Source: Polychytrium aggregatum (taxonomy: Eukaryota > Chytridiomycota > Chytridiomycetes > Polychytriales). From it: DNA of 64,000 nt. Position 1 is the stretch's first letter; each line of letters starts with the position of its first letter. The notes beneath the pieces are model-generated. The model did not search any database. It was not told the DNA's origin and saw only the letters and a list, made by a program, of their open reading frames with translations. Positions 32,485-43,500 of the stretch are shown in pieces. The position numbers were made by a program, and so were the translations under genes. The stretch is taken from positions 186,001 to 250,000 of the forward strand of contig NW_026516222.1 of NCBI RefSeq assembly GCF_025602895.1. Direction: 5' to 3'.

Positions 32485-33543
32485 TCAGAGGTCGTAGGAT
32501 CCAGGGGTTGCCGCCTCGTCGTTTCCCTGATCTTCGTAGAAGGTGGCCTGGTCGGCGGTCTCGACGATGGCGTTGATGCGGGGCTGGTTCAAGGGACACT
32601 GCGAGGCAATGTGGCCGAATTTGCGGCAGCGGAAGCAGCCTCCGTTACGGCGGAGGTACTCCTTCTCGCGGTCGGTGAGCTTCTTGATCGGGCGCATGTC
32701 GACGTTGTCAAGGTCCATGGCGTTGGGGTCACGTGCGGGAGGCTGGGTCGGCTGGAAGGCGGGACGAGGAGGACGGACCATTGGGCGGAACTGCGGCTGA
32801 CCAGGTGGAGCGCGGAAGAGAGGAGGTCGCTGGAACTGGAGCTCGCGGAAGGGTTGATCGCGGAACTGAGTGCGAGAGGGCTGCTGCATCAGGGGTTGCG
32901 ATTGACCCATGATGGCCTCGTATCGCTCGGCGAGGGCCATGGCATCTTCGAGGGTGGCTGTGTTGGAGTCAAGCTTCCATTCGACTTCGATGCGCACCCT
33001 GTGCTTGAGCTTGGTGAGGTAGCGCTGCAGGTTCTGGCGGTTGTTGCTGAAGTGGGGCAGCTCGAGGAGGAGATCGCGGAAGCGAGAGTTGAACTGCTCG
33101 ACGGAGCCGGTGTGGCGCAGTGCTTCGAACTCATCCTCGGTGGTGCGCAGCGAGGTGGCCGGAAGGAAGGTGTCGCGGACGAGGGACAGGACGGCGGCCG
33201 GGGTCAGGTTGTCGAGTTGCTTGCCCTGGGACCAGAGGCGCCACCAGGTCTTGGCCTTGCCCTTGAGGTTCATGGCGACGGTGGCGACGGCGGTGGCGTC
33301 ATCGAGACTGTGGAAGGCAATGTACTCGGTCATTGAGAAGACAAACTCGTCAACGACAGCAGCCTTACGCTCGCCAGTGAAGGCGTCGGGGAGCGGGATC
33401 TTGGGACGCTTGAAACCGGGAGGGACCGTGGGGAGATTCGGCTGGGCGGTCAGGGCGGAGAGGACCAAGGCGCGGTCCTCGAGCGAGAGTTGCTCGAGGG
33501 CCTGGAGGCAGGCATTGACGGCGGGATCGTCCGATGCTACCAT
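32485..33543 (-). CDS. gag: E1 Gag (family C)
   Basis: 352-aa Gag, intact in frame despite the wrecked element. It differs from I2 Gag at a few residues (MVASDDPAV instead of MVASVDPAV; ending GSYDL instead of GYYDL). The start again spans the LTR/PBS junction. With a truncated 5' LTR it probably has no normal promoter. Confidence 0.85.
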   Translation of the reverse strand: MVASDDPAVNACLQALEQLSLEDRALVLSALTAQPNLPTVPPGFKRPKIPLPDAFTGERKAAVVDEFVFSMTEYIAFHSLDDATAVATVAMNLKGKAKTWWRLWSQGKQLDNLTPAAVLSLVRDTFLPATSLRTTEDEFEALRHTGSVEQFNSRFRDLLLELPHFSNNRQNLQRYLTKLKHRVRIEVEWKLDSNTATLEDAMALAERYEAIMGQSQPLMQQPSRTQFRDQPFRELQFQRPPLFRAPPGQPQFRPMVRPPRPAFQPTQPPARDPNAMDLDNVDMRPIKKLTDREKEYLRRNGGCFRCRKFGHIASQCPLNQPRINAIVETADQATFYEDQGNDEAATPGSYDL

Positions 33544-33613
33544 GTCAGATCACGGGATCAAGAGGAAGTCAAAAGAAGAAGATAGAGAAGGTGCTTTATT
33601 GATCTTAGCGAGG
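33543..33613 (-). repeat. Truncated 5' LTR of E1
   Basis: Only the 71 bp of the LTR next to gag remain (TGTCAGATCACGG to TTAGCGAGG). The sequence then switches to a plus-oriented family C LTR. Confidence 0.82.
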
Positions 33614-34077
33614 TGTCACAGATCCCTCTGCCCGTCAGACTGCACCGTCGCACTTGTGTCACTGTTTGCGTCGCACATTTTCTTTTTCCTTTGTCCTGCG
33701 ATGCCTTTCCTTTCTCCTTCCTCTCATGTTGCACACGCCGCTCTGTGTTCCCTGCATTTGTCATTGACCATGCATTAGTCAGACGCTGTGTTTCCCGCAT
33801 TTGCCAGCCACCAAGCATTTGTCAGACTTTCACATGTTTCTCCGGTTAGCCGTTGCTGCCTGGCTGCTGTCCCGCCGCCTCCGCTGCTTCGCCCCCGCTG
33901 CGGCAGGCTTCGCCTCCGGGACCGCCAGACAGATAAATAGCCCGCCTTCGCCCGCTCATGTTTCTGGTCATCACCTTCGACCCCAGACACACTTGACTCT
34001 AGATCCTAGCCTCGCTAAGATCGATAAAACCCTTCTCTATCTTCTTCTTTTGACTTCCTCTTGATCCCGTGATCCGA
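33614..34077 (+). repeat. Family C LTR, plus orientation, right of E1
   Basis: TGTCACAGATCC...GATCCGAT. Near-complete family C LTR of the E1 subtype, in opposite orientation to E1. With 10,011-10,501 it forms a pair of outward inverted LTRs that bracket E1. The right end is degraded (GATCCGATAG instead of GATCCGACA). Confidence 0.8.
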
Positions 34078-34188
34078 TAGTATACTTGTGTGAAGGAGGT
34101 GCATGGGTGAGTGGGCATGATGGGGACCAGCGAACTGCTGCAGATGATGTCACTGCTGTTATGGACACGCACCTTGATTGAGGGTCGT
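34078..34188 (-). repeat. Left flank of family D, includes old LTR end
   Basis: The last about 35 bp (TGTTATGGACACGCACC...GGTCG) match the inverse of about 6930-6962. This piece was contiguous with 39,656-39,965 before family D inserted. The first about 75 bp match nothing recognised. Confidence 0.6.
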
Positions 34189-34497
34189 TGTAACGTCCAC
34201 TACTGGGACGTTGGGGCAAGACGGGGAGGGAGGGGGTACAAGACAAGACAGGACGGGGCAGAACAGGGCGGTGCTAGGCTACTCTAGCGGACGGGTGAGC
34301 TCGGGGAGCACTTACGTTTATTCACGATAAAACCGAACTCCAGACAAACGGGGGGAACGGGGGCAACCCGCAGGTATACCCTGCGGTGGCCTGCCTGCGG
34401 TGCGTGAAAACGCAAAGCGCAGCACAGGTCACGACCCACTGCGCCGCGCAGTACGCGCAGTACGCGCAGCACAGCGTCGGAGATACCATCTCCTACA
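34189..34497 (-). repeat. 3' LTR of family D
   Basis: 309 bp with TG...CA ends. Contains a short direct repeat GTACGCGCA (about 34,451-34,468). Confidence 0.93.
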
Positions 34498-34506
34498 CTC
34501 CCACAC

Positions 34507-37500
34507 TTAAGAAGGCTTCCTGCGAGGAGCCCTGCGTGTGCTCTTTATTTGGGGCTCCTCGAGGTGTTTACCGTATTTACTCAGCTCCTCGGGTGCATGG
34601 GACAAGTCCTCCAGTGTTTGCCATGTGTTGCCCGAGTGTGGGTAACCAACCCACTTGACATAAAACCGAAGTGACCCATCAGCCACTTTCTTGTGCCTCA
34701 CGATCCTTTCGACTTCATATTCTTGAGTATAGTATTGTCCGAGGTCGTCTTCCAGTGGTGCGTCGTCCGGGACACCTTCGTCGGCGTCGGGGAACTGTGC
34801 TGGACTGCGGGTCGTGTGGCGACGCAGCTTGGACACATGGAAGACAGGATGGAGCTTGCTTCCAGGTGGCAAGTCCAACAGGTAGTTGAGGGGACTGGGT
34901 CGGGCCGCTATCTTGAACGGTCCTCGGTACTTGGGCAACAACTTCTTTGACTGGGCTTCGGGGACCTTGATGTTGTCGGCGTCCAGGTAGACAAGGTCTC
35001 CAACTTCAAAGGAGACATCCTGGTGTCGGCGGTCGTAGTACTTCGCCATCACTTGTTGCGCATCCGTGAGCGCGTCGGCGATCATCTTGTGTCGGACTTG
35101 ATGATCTTTGACAAAGGCACTTGGTTTGGGAGGCAATCCAGCCGTGGACTCGGTCAGTGTCAAGGAGGTGGGAACATCAGGCTGGAATCCGTAGAGCGCC
35201 TCAAAGGGGCTCAAGCCAGTTGTGCTCGACTTGGCGGTGTTGTATGCAAACTCTGCATGACTCAGCTGTATGTCCCAGTCGTCTTGGCTGGTCGAGGCGT
35301 ATGTCCTCAGGTATTGCTCGAGGGTGCGGATCGTCCGCTCGGACTGTCCATCCGTTTGTTGGTGGTGCGAGGTTGACATGTTCAGCTTGGTGCCGAGATG
35401 GTCGAACAGACTTGTCCAAAACAAGGAGGTGAATCGGGGGTCTCGATCACTGACGATGGACTTTGGGAGGCCGTGGTGCTTGAACACATGCTTGAAGAAC
35501 AGCAGTGCAAGGTCAGGCGCGGAGCATGTCGTCTGGCACGGCACAAAGTGTGCCATCTTGCTGAACCTGTCGACAAAGACAGCGATTGCATCGTGGTCCA
35601 ACTTGGTCGTCGGTAGATGCGTGATGAGATCCATGGACATGCTGGTCCAGGGGCGGTCGGGAACAGGCAGGGGTTGCAGCAATCCTTGCTCTCGGGTCGT
35701 GCGTGACTTGACCATCTTGCAGGTATGGCAGGACTCGATGTACTTCTCGACGGTGCGCTTCATTCCAGGCCAGTATGCGACTTTGGCCAGTCGGTCGTAT
35801 GTCTTCTCGACTCCAAAGTGTCCAGCGAGGGGCGAGTCGTGGACCTCTTGGAGCAACTTGGTCTTCAACGACGGAATGTCCGGCACACAGACACGGCTGT
35901 CCTTCTTCAGGAGGAGCAGGCCATCACGCACTGTGTACTCGGATGATTCGTCGTCCTTGGGGAGCTTAGACACCTTTCGGAACAGTTCTCCGAACTGTTT
36001 GTCGTTGGCGATGTTGTCTCGGACAACATCCAGCATCGTGTTGTCGACACTGACAGTCGACTCGTACAGTGACGCCAATTGGTAGTCGGGGCGTCGGGAC
36101 AGTGCGTCAGGCACCACATTGAGTTTGCCTTTCTGGTATACAACCTCGTAGTTGTACTCGGCGAGGAACTCCATCCATCGCGCTTGGCGTCGGCTCAGGT
36201 TCTTCTTGGTGTCGAGGTAACGCAGTGACTGGTGGTCCGTCACAATCTTGAAGGGCTTGGCGGTACCGTGGAGGTACACTCGGAACTTCTGCAGCGCGTA
36301 GATGATCGCAAGCTGCTCCTTCTCGTGCACGGGATAGTTGATCTCGTGTTGGGACAGTTTGCGCGACTCGAAGGCAACGGGCCTTCCCTCCTGCATCAAA
36401 ACAGCTCCCACCGCAAGGTCGGAGGCGTCGGTGTGCACGGAGACATCCGTGTTCGGGTCGAACACAGCGAGGACAGGAGCGTTCGTCAAGGCGTGCTTGA
36501 GGGTCTCGAACGCTTGGCGTTGTGGGTGGTCCCACACGAAGGGGCACTCTTTGCGGAGTAGGTCTGTGAGTGGACCGGCAGTGCGCGCCAGATCGGGGAT
36601 GAATCGGCGGTAGTAGTTGACGAGACCGAGAAACGACTGCACGTCAGAGACGCATGCGAGCGGCGGCCACTCGACCACAGACTTGACCTTGGCGGGGTCG
36701 ACTTCGATTCCTCTTCCTGAGACAACGTGTCCCAGGAACGGGACTTGATTCTTGAAGAACTCACACTTGGACAGTTTGGCATACAACTTGTGCTCGCGTA
36801 GCTTGGCCAGCACGCGGGCGACATGACCTTCATGGGTCGCTTCATCCTTGCTGTACACAAGGATATCATCCAGGTACACGATGACAGAGTTGTCGAGCTC
36901 TTGGCGGAACACATCGTTCATCAGCTGCATGAACGTGGCAGGTGCGTTCGTCAATCCGAACGGCAGCACTAGGAACTCGTACAGTCCGTAGCGAGTCCTG
37001 AAGGCGGTCTTGTGGACATCATCCTCGTGGATGCGGATCTGATGGTAGCCTGAGCGGAGGTCTATCTTGCTAAAGACCTTTGCTCCACTCAGACGATCCA
37101 TCAACTCGTCGATCCTGGGCAACGGGTAGGTGTTCTTGATGGTCTGTTTGTTTAGTGCGCGATAGTCGACGCACATCCTGAGATCACCTTCTTTCTTCTT
37201 GACAAAGAGCACTGGTGCACCATACGGTGACTGGCTCGGGCGGATGAACCCATGGGCGAGGAGGTCATCCAACTGGCGCTTGAGTTCGTCCATCTCCGTC
37301 AGCGACAGTTGGTACGTCGGTCTTGACGGAGGCGACGAGCCTGGTTCGATGTCGATGCGATGATCGACGGTGCGTTGGGGTGGCAGGCATTGTGGCAACT
37401 GGTCGGGGAATACGTCCTTGTACTCGTCGAGCAGCTTGGTCACCACAGGCGGGGGACCGGGACCGGCTTGGTCGGTGTCGTCGACCTCACGCACGACACA

Positions 37501-38424
37501 GAGGAACGACGTGTCCTTCTTGATCAGCCTCTTGAATTGCATGGCTGAGAGGAGAGGTGGCATGTTGGGTGAGGCCATGCCCTGCAGGACAATGTCAGGG
37601 CCAACACGGACAGTGCGGCCTTTCCAGTCGACGACTGGAGTCGGCTCGGCACGAGCAAGCCAGCTCATGCCGAGGATGGCATCGAACTTGGTGTCGATCA
37701 CTTGGAACAACAGGACAGGATGGTACTTGGGATGGAGGGCCACTCGCAGGACCACTTGGTGTGTGCACTGCTGCACACGATCGTCTGCAAGCGCCACACT
37801 CATCGGCGACTTCTTCTTGGTTGCATGTATGTTGAGCTCCTGGAGCAAGCGTCTGCTGACAAAGTTGCAGCTTGCTCCAGAGTCCACCATCATTCGGACG
37901 GTGTGACCTTGGACGGTGGCAGGGAGGTACAGCAGGGACTCTTCATGGTCCTCCTGCACAGCCTCCTGCACCATGACTTGACTTGGGGGAACGGGCGACA
38001 CTTGGTCTTGGTTGGCTTCATCACGGCCACTCGGACATTTTGGATAGGGTTCGGCCATTGCGGGGGCCTGCGGCGTCAGCACGCCATTGCACACGACGTC
38101 CACGGCTTGCGGACACATGTCGGAAGCATCCGACACACACGACTTGACAGGGGTGAGGGCACAGGCGGTCCTGTCCCTCAAGGGTTCTTGATTTTCTTTT
38201 TTGTTTTGGTTTTCAATTTTGGTTTTCTCTTCACGTTCGTGGAGAGGCAGGCGGCTTGCGCCACCATGCACCTCTCGCACGACGCACAACACTTGGTTTG
38301 TTTCTCCTTCGGGGGAGGGGGCGAGGTGAACTTCCTCTGGAGACGCGTGGACTGCATTGAGCAATCCACGGCGTTGGTCTCCTACTAGGGCTCCAGAGCC
38401 ACCTAGTAGGGTCGGCCGTTTCCC
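34507..38424 (-). CDS. pol: Family D Pol polyprotein
   Basis: About 1,300 residues in the -1 frame relative to gag; the first ATG of the open frame is at 38,439. Order: a linker of unknown role, aspartic protease ([15 protein letters not shown]), RT ([45 protein letters not shown]), RNase H ([16 protein letters not shown]), integrase finger ([23 protein letters not shown]), core ([31 protein letters not shown]), and chromodomain ([30 protein letters not shown]). No lesions were seen. Confidence 0.94.
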   Translation of the reverse strand, partial: GKRPTLLGGSGALVGDQRRGLLNAVHASPEEVHLAPSPEGETNQVLCVVREVHGGASRLPLHEREEKTKIENQNKKENQEPLRDRTACALTPVKSCVSDASDMCPQAVDVVCNGVLTPQAPAMAEPYPKCPSGRDEANQDQVSPVPPSQVMVQEAVQEDHEESLLYLPATVQGHTVRMMVDSGASCNFVSRRLLQELNIHATKKKSPMSVALADDRVQQCTHQVVLRVALHPKYHPVLLFQVIDTKFDAILGMSWLARAEPTPVVDWKGRTVRVGPDIVLQGMASPNMPPLLSAMQFKRLIKKDTSFLCVVREVDDTDQAGPGPPPVVTKLLDEYKDVFPDQLPQCLPPQRTVDHRIDIEPGSSPPSRPTYQLSLTEMDELKRQLDDLLAHGFIRPSQSPYGAPVLFVKKKEGDLRMCVDYRALNKQTIKNTYPLPRIDELMDRLSGAKVFSKIDLRSGYHQIRIHEDDVHKTAFRTRYGLYEFLVLPFGLTNAPATFMQLMNDVFRQELDNSVIVYLDDILVYSKDEATHEGHVARVLAKLREHKLYAKLSKCEFFKNQVPFLGHVVSGRGIEVDPAKVKSVVEWPPLACVSDVQSFLGLVNYYRRFIPDLARTAGPLTDLLRKECPFVWDHPQRQAFETLKHALTNAPVLAVFDPNTDVSVHTDASDLAVGAVLMQEGRPVAFESRKLSQHEINYPVHEKEQLAIIYALQKFRVYLHGTAKPFKIVTDHQSLRYLDTKKNLSRRQARWMEFLAEYNYEVVYQKGKLNVVPDALSRRPDYQLASLYESTVSVDNTMLDVVRDNIANDKQFGELFRKVSKLPKDDESSEYTVRDGLLLLKKDSRVCVPDIPSLKTKLLQEVHDSPLAGHFGVEKTYDRLAKVAYWPGMKRTVEKYIESCHTCKMVKSRTTREQGLLQPLPVPDRPWTSMSMDLITHLPTTKLDHDAIAVFVDRFSKMAHFVPCQTTCSAPDLALLFFKHVFKHHGLPKSIVSDRDPRFTSLFWTSLFDHLGTKLNMSTSHHQQTDGQSERTIRTLEQYLRTYASTSQDDWDIQLSHAEFAYNTAKSSTTGLSPFEALYGFQPDVPTSLTLTESTAGLPPKPSAFVKDHQVRHKMIADALTDAQQVMAKYYDRRHQDVSFEVGDLVYLDADNIKVPEAQSKKLLPKYRGPFKIAARPSPLNYLLDLPPGSKLHPVFHVSKLRRHTTRSPAQFPDADEGVPDDAPLEDDLGQYYTQEYEVERIVRHKKVADGSLRFYVKWVGYPHSGNTWQTLEDLSHAPEELSKYGKHLEEPQIKSTRRAPRRKPS
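38381..38424 (-). promoter_or_regulatory. -1 ribosomal frameshift signal, family D
   Basis: Minus strand: in-frame G GGA AAC (38,418-38,424), 7-nt spacer, 8-bp stem CCTACTAG (38,403-38,410) with CTAGTAGG (38,381-38,388). An inner GGCT/AGCC helix can extend it. The gag stop TAG is inside the stem. Confidence 0.78.
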
Positions 38425-39224
38425 GACTTCATGGGGCACTCCTTGGCCTGGTGTCCCGGTCGGTGACAGAAGAAGCAGGAACCATGGCGGAGGTCCTCCT
38501 GCTTCTGTCTGTCCTTGGGGGAGACAGTGGCAGCTTGCTGGAACCGGGAGCGGGGAGGGCCACGAGCCTCCATGGCGTTGACGTCAACGTCCATGGGCTC
38601 AGGCATGGGTCTTGCGGGCGGGGCCGGGCGAGGCGGACGGGCTGGGACGTGATGAGACCGATGGCCGCCTGCCAGCTGCGGGTAGAACTGGCGGCCATGG
38701 TACTGGACGTTGTCGAGGTTCTCGGCAACGTCCATCATCACGTCCAGGGACTTGCGGGCATCAGGGTTGCTGGCGATGTACTCTCTGATCTTGGGCTTGA
38801 GGCCCTTCTGGAAGAGGTACATCGCATCAGCAGAGCCCAGCTCCTCAATCTGGGAGGAGAGGTCTTCAAACTCCTCGATGTAGCGGGTCACAGAACCACG
38901 CTGCACGAGAGAGTATAGCTTGTCACGGGCAATGAGTTCAGCATTGGGGCTGCCGAAGCGGCGACGGAGGCGGTCCTTGAAGTCGTCAAACACACCTTCG
39001 CTCTGCTCGTCGAACCCTTGGCGGCGGTACCAACGGTACGCCTGGTCCTTTAAGCAGAGCTTGGCGGCGACGATGTGGTGGGTGGGGGCGACTTGGGCAG
39101 CATCGAGGTAGTCCTCGAGTTGCTGCAGCCAGTCCTCCACCGAGGAGGAGCGGCTCTTCCCAGTAAACACTGGGGCACGGAAGGTCTTGAGGAAGGCTTC
39201 CGGAAGTGGGCGGGGGTTGCTCAT
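38403..39224 (-). CDS. gag: Family D Gag
   Basis: 273 aa with a gag domain ([53 protein letters not shown]) and CCHC knuckle [15 protein letters not shown] near the C-terminus. The ATG at 39,224 leaves a leader of about 120 nt after the 5' LTR, unlike family C. Confidence 0.93.
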   Translation of the reverse strand: MSNPRPLPEAFLKTFRAPVFTGKSRSSSVEDWLQQLEDYLDAAQVAPTHHIVAAKLCLKDQAYRWYRRQGFDEQSEGVFDDFKDRLRRRFGSPNAELIARDKLYSLVQRGSVTRYIEEFEDLSSQIEELGSADAMYLFQKGLKPKIREYIASNPDARKSLDVMMDVAENLDNVQYHGRQFYPQLAGGHRSHHVPARPPRPAPPARPMPEPMDVDVNAMEARGPPRSRFQQAATVSPKDRQKQEDLRHGSCFFCHRPGHQAKECPMKSGNGRPY

Positions 39225-39334
39225 GGCAGGGGCAGGCTCCAGGGACAGAGAGGAGAGTCGGTCGGCAAGAGAGGCGGGATCCAGCTTGAGGATCTAGAAA
39301 GAGGACAAACAGGACGAAAACAAGACGAGGATTT

Positions 39335-39346
39335 CCGATGCTACCA
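39335..39346 (-). promoter_or_regulatory. tRNA-type PBS of family D
   Basis: TGGTAGCATCGG directly abuts the LTR. The 12 nt are identical to the PBS of family C, then the sequence diverges (AAATCC). Confidence 0.6.
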
Positions 39347-39655
39347 TGTAACGTCCACTACTGGGACGTTGGGGCAAGACGGGGAGGGAGGGGGTACAAG
39401 ACAAGACAGGACGGGGCAGAACAGGGCGGTGCTAGGCTACTCTAGCGGACGGGTGAGCTCGGGGAGCACTTACGTTTATTCACGATAAAACCGAACTCCA
39501 GACAAACGGGGGGAACGGGGGCAACCCGCAGGTATACCCTGCGGTGGCCTGCCTGCGGTGCGTGAAAACGCAAAGCGCAGCACAGGTCACGACCCACTGC
39601 GCCGCGCAGTACGCGCAGTACGCGCAGCACAGCGTCGGAGATACCATCTCCTACA
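39347..39655 (-). repeat. 5' LTR of family D
   Basis: 309 bp, apparently identical to 34,189-34,497. Confidence 0.93.
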
Positions 39656-39965
39656 GTCGTGGTCATGGCACTCGGGGGCAGCTGAGATTGGCGACCACCG
39701 GAACCCAATTGCGTCATTTGTTAGATTAGTTAGTTCATTCATCCTTTCATTGATCACGGCGTGGCTTATCCCCGACTGAGCTCTATGGTGCGATAGATAG
39801 ACAGCTGAGGTATAATTAGACGCTCTCGGGGACGAGAGGAGAAAGCTCACCAAGTGAATGATCTTCTCACTACTTCAATATAAGATCATCACTCTTCTGA
39901 ACTCTGACCACTCCCAGTTCCCACGCCTCCTGTCCTTGCCCCGCCTTATTTCCGTGTCCTGTACT
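39656..39965 (+). repeat. Old LTR remnant, right of family D
   Basis: GTCGTGGTCATGGCACTCGG to CTGTACTTTACA. Near-identical inverted match to about 6626-6935. Together with 34,150-34,188 it is one solo LTR split by family D. Confidence 0.75.
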
Positions 39966-40562
39966 TTACAACTGCGGACCAGAGAAGAACGCGTCCCTTC
40001 GAAATGTGAGATTGTCGCGGAGAAATGAGCTTTATTATTTTCAGGACTCGGCAAACAGATTTCATAGAGTTCGCCTCCTGTCTGATTCTTACAGCCCAGA
40101 CGGTCCACATATCCCATGCAGCCCACGCAAGTCATCCATGTATTAAGGTATCTCGTGTATAAATCAGTTTTTTTCTTCAACGGCGATTTCGATCACCATG
40201 CCGGTCTGTCGAGAACATTGCTCTGTTCTTAGTGCCGATTCATTGTTCGTTCCTATTTAATCGCCATTCTTTTCGCATATCCGTGGTGCCCTCCTCTCCC
40301 CTCTCACTCTCCTTCCACCCACTTCTTGTCAGAGCCAGTCTCTCAAGGCCCTCTGCTTCGTTCACGTATTCGTCACAATATCAGTAAAGCAGGATCATTG
40401 TGATGGAGCACACCCCTGAACCGTGTATGCGTTGTTGGTCACCAATGTATCTCATAAACTCGATGTCACATTCTGATTTATAGCGTCTATTCTCGCCCGA
40501 ATTACCATCAAACTCACTGTATGCGCAGGGGCTGCCATGGATCAATGAACGGCCAGACACAT
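39966..40562. other. Intergenic, no gene recognised
   Basis: 3' flank of the NLR-like gene. Pyrimidine-rich tracts (about 40,290-40,330) but no coding region or RNA gene seen. Confidence 0.5.
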
Positions 40563-43500
40563 TTACTCCTGTTCAGTTACTTTGAGCTCGGCGAGAAGTT
40601 CCGTAGCCTCCCTGTGGACCCTGCCGTTTTTCGACTGTATGTTGATCGCATTCTGTGCATACACCTTGGCTTTCGTGTAGTTTTTGTCGTTGGTCTCGAT
40701 TCTCGCGAGCTTCAAATATACCTCTTTGAGAGAAGTCCTTGCTACATCGATCTCGGCGCATTGGACGATTCGCGCAACATACTCCTCCAAATACTTCTTT
40801 GCTGACTGATTGTCTCCGCACAAGATGCAGGTGCATCCCAGTTCGTATAGCAGGCCCAGGACAGATTCGGGAGACGAGTTGGGCATCATGCCCATGCGCA
40901 TATCAAGGGCATTTTCGTAGTGTGCACGCGCATCTTCGTACTTGCCCATGGAACGGGTTGCGCTCCCCAGTTGCAGCAGCGAATGAAGTATCGAATTATG
41001 CGGCCGGCCAGCATGGATGGTTCGCTGCAATTCGAGAGCTTCGCGAAATTTGGCCGCCGCAACTTCATAATCACCCTTGGCCTCGGCTACTCGACCGATT
41101 TGAAGGATCGTTGCTGCGACACCCGAGTGCTCACGCGTACCGAATCCAGCTACACGAATATCCAGTGCTTCTCGGTAGTAAGTGAGCGCTTCGTCAAGCT
41201 TGCCTTCGGCGATTGCCACGTCACCCAAAGCATGCAATGACGTGGCTACGTAGGTATGCTTCCGCGTGTTGTAGCTTGCAATCTTGATTTCGAGAGCCTC
41301 TTGGTGGTATGCCCGGGCATCGCTGTATTTCTCCATAGCCAAACTTACGCCACCAAGGGCATGAAGCGTTCCTGCGACATAAGGATGACTTCTCGTACCG
41401 TATTTCAGCACTTCGGCCTCCAAAACTTTGGAATAATGGCTGAAGGCGTCGTTGTATCGACCTTCTGCCATGTCGATTCCCCCCATGGCATAGTGTGCAC
41501 CGCTTTCAACTTCGCGGCCCTCAGCTTCCGGCAACTTTGCAGCAATTTCGATTGCTTCCTGGTGGTAGACCTTGGCTTGCTGGATGCTTGCAACCTTTCG
41601 GGTGACCATTCCAAGCTGATTCAGATTATCGGCAATCGAGGAATGTTCACGTGTTCCGTAATACTCGACTCGGATTGCCAGCGCAGTCTGAAAGTGCTGT
41701 ATAGCGTCCGTATACTTGGCCTGCGCTTCGACCACGATTCCCAGTTGGTGATATGCCTGGGCCACCAAGGGCTGTGTTCTAGTTCCGTAGAAAATCTCCA
41801 TTTTTTCGATCGCTTGAACCAAGATTTGATTGGAGACTCGGAGCAATCCTCGAGAATATGCCAAGTCAGCATTGATCAAGTCGATTTTGACTTGATACTC
41901 TTGATCGTATTGCTTAGGAGAGGTCACGGATGCAAATGCCTGTAGATGGATTCCAATCTCAAGGGCGCTTTTGCTGAACGGAAAACTGCCGACGACTTCA
42001 CACAGTACTTCCGCAGTAGACCGAACGACATCTGCGAGCCCATATTCCTGCATGCTATTTCCACTTGTACACAGATCTCGAGAGACTTGTTGGACAAGTC
42101 CGTGCGTGTAATATGAATCGCCCGATCGACGCCGAAGCAGCCCAACCTGCTGCATAGCGTATATCACATCAGCTGATAAAAATAAATCGGAATTAGTGCG
42201 ATAGATCGACCGACGGTCGCGGGCGCGAGCACACATATCGATTCCACTGCCGATGTTGGAGCATTTGTGGGCCCGATAAATTCCAGAGCCTTCAGCCCAT
42301 AGGACGCTCCCTACTTCCTGACTTAATGGTGGTTACAGTCAACCATCCGTATCCCTCTACTCTTTGATTTACTTACGCGGTCGCTCGCAAGTGGGATCAA
42401 ATCGCTTGATAAGACTTTCAAGCAGCCGGAACTGAATCCAACTGGAATCCAAATACCCCACAGCTCCACAAAGCTTCACTGCAGTGCTTGCAAAAGAAGT
42501 GTGCTTCTCGTTCAGCCATCTGAGCGCCCATTCGACCAGGGCCCGCAAGCACGTCTTCGAAGGGTCGTCGTCGTCGCTTTCATTGGAGCCTTGATGCGAG
42601 AGAATCTTGCTAAAGTCCGTTACAACTACCGAGAGCGGTGGCTGACGCGCCTCGTAGTAAGAGATGAACTGCTCGACCACAATAGGATAGCCATTGATGA
42701 TAGAGAGGAGCGACTCGAAGTGTACCTTGTCTGCAGGAGTAGAGACCGCAGTGTGCAAGGAGTCGCATCGAGAGAGTATGTAGCCTTTTGTCTTCGAGGT
42801 GTCCCAGACTTCGAGTGAGAGGATACTTTGCTTTCGGGAGCCGCTTGTCATCTCCAGCGCTCGCTGGAGTTTGCCCGGCGGGAGGGTTTCATAGCGAGTG
42901 GTGATCAACACATCTCCTCCGAATCGCTTGAGCTTGGCAAAGACCTGGTTGGTCACCTCGATATCGTCGACATTGTCAATCACCAGGAGATAGCGCTTCT
43001 GGGCTTCGAAAAACTTGGAGGCATGGCCCAGTATATCCTTGTGAGCGACGCCCTCAAACTCCTCAATCGAGAGAAGGTCATCGGTCGCTGCTTCGACAGA
43101 GGAGCACGTCACCCAAAATACGTTGCTATATGCGCATTGTGTTTTGACGGCATTGTGGACGAATTGTCGGGCCAAAACCGATTTGCCCATACCGCCCATG
43201 GCGCTGATTATTGTGACGCCTTGGTTGACAATACTGGACTCGATCTTGAGCAGCGTTTCGGACTGAAGAAGTAGGTCTGAAGGGATGTACAGTCGGCCCA
43301 TGCTCAGCTTGATTGGATCCATACTAGCGCCGGCGGCGGGATCGATGGCATCGAGGAGGTTGTATACGATCGAAAAGATATTCTCCGGGTCGATATCGGC
43401 AATCTGTCGCTGACACAGTCGACCCAAAGCATCTCTCATTTTGTTGTAGAGCGGGCCATCAGGGACGGGGTAGGCGTATGGCCGAAACGGCAACTTTGAG

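Larger units (their letters stand above)
10922..33613 (-). mobile_element. Outer family C Gypsy element E1, interrupted twice
   Basis: Read on the minus strand, E1 has a truncated 5' LTR (33,543-33,613), gag (32,485-33,543), pol pieces (32,250-32,485; 23,267-26,530; 11,387-11,625) and a 3' LTR (10,922-11,386). I2 (26,531-32,249) inserted with TSD TCGAG and I1 (11,626-23,266) with TSD CAGGT. The two E1 LTR ends share variants (AGGAAGTCAAAAGAAGAAG) that differ from I1 and I2 (AGGAGATCAAAAGAAAAAG), which pairs them as one older copy. E1 also has a 1-nt deletion in the integrase zinc-finger region. Confidence 0.85.
34189..39655 (-). mobile_element. Complete Gypsy family D element
   Basis: 5,467 bp with 309-bp LTRs (TGTAACGTCC...TCCTACA) that appear identical, and TSD GTCGT at 34,184-34,188 and 39,656-39,660. 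Gag and Pol are intact. Removing it rejoins an older LTR that also occurs, uninterrupted, at 6626-6962. Confidence 0.95.

Noticed and set aside
10011-34077. CRISPR-like or tandem array from repeated 466-bp blocks
   Set aside because: The blocks are LTRs with TG...CA ends, PBS and polypurine tracts, and flank retrotransposon genes.
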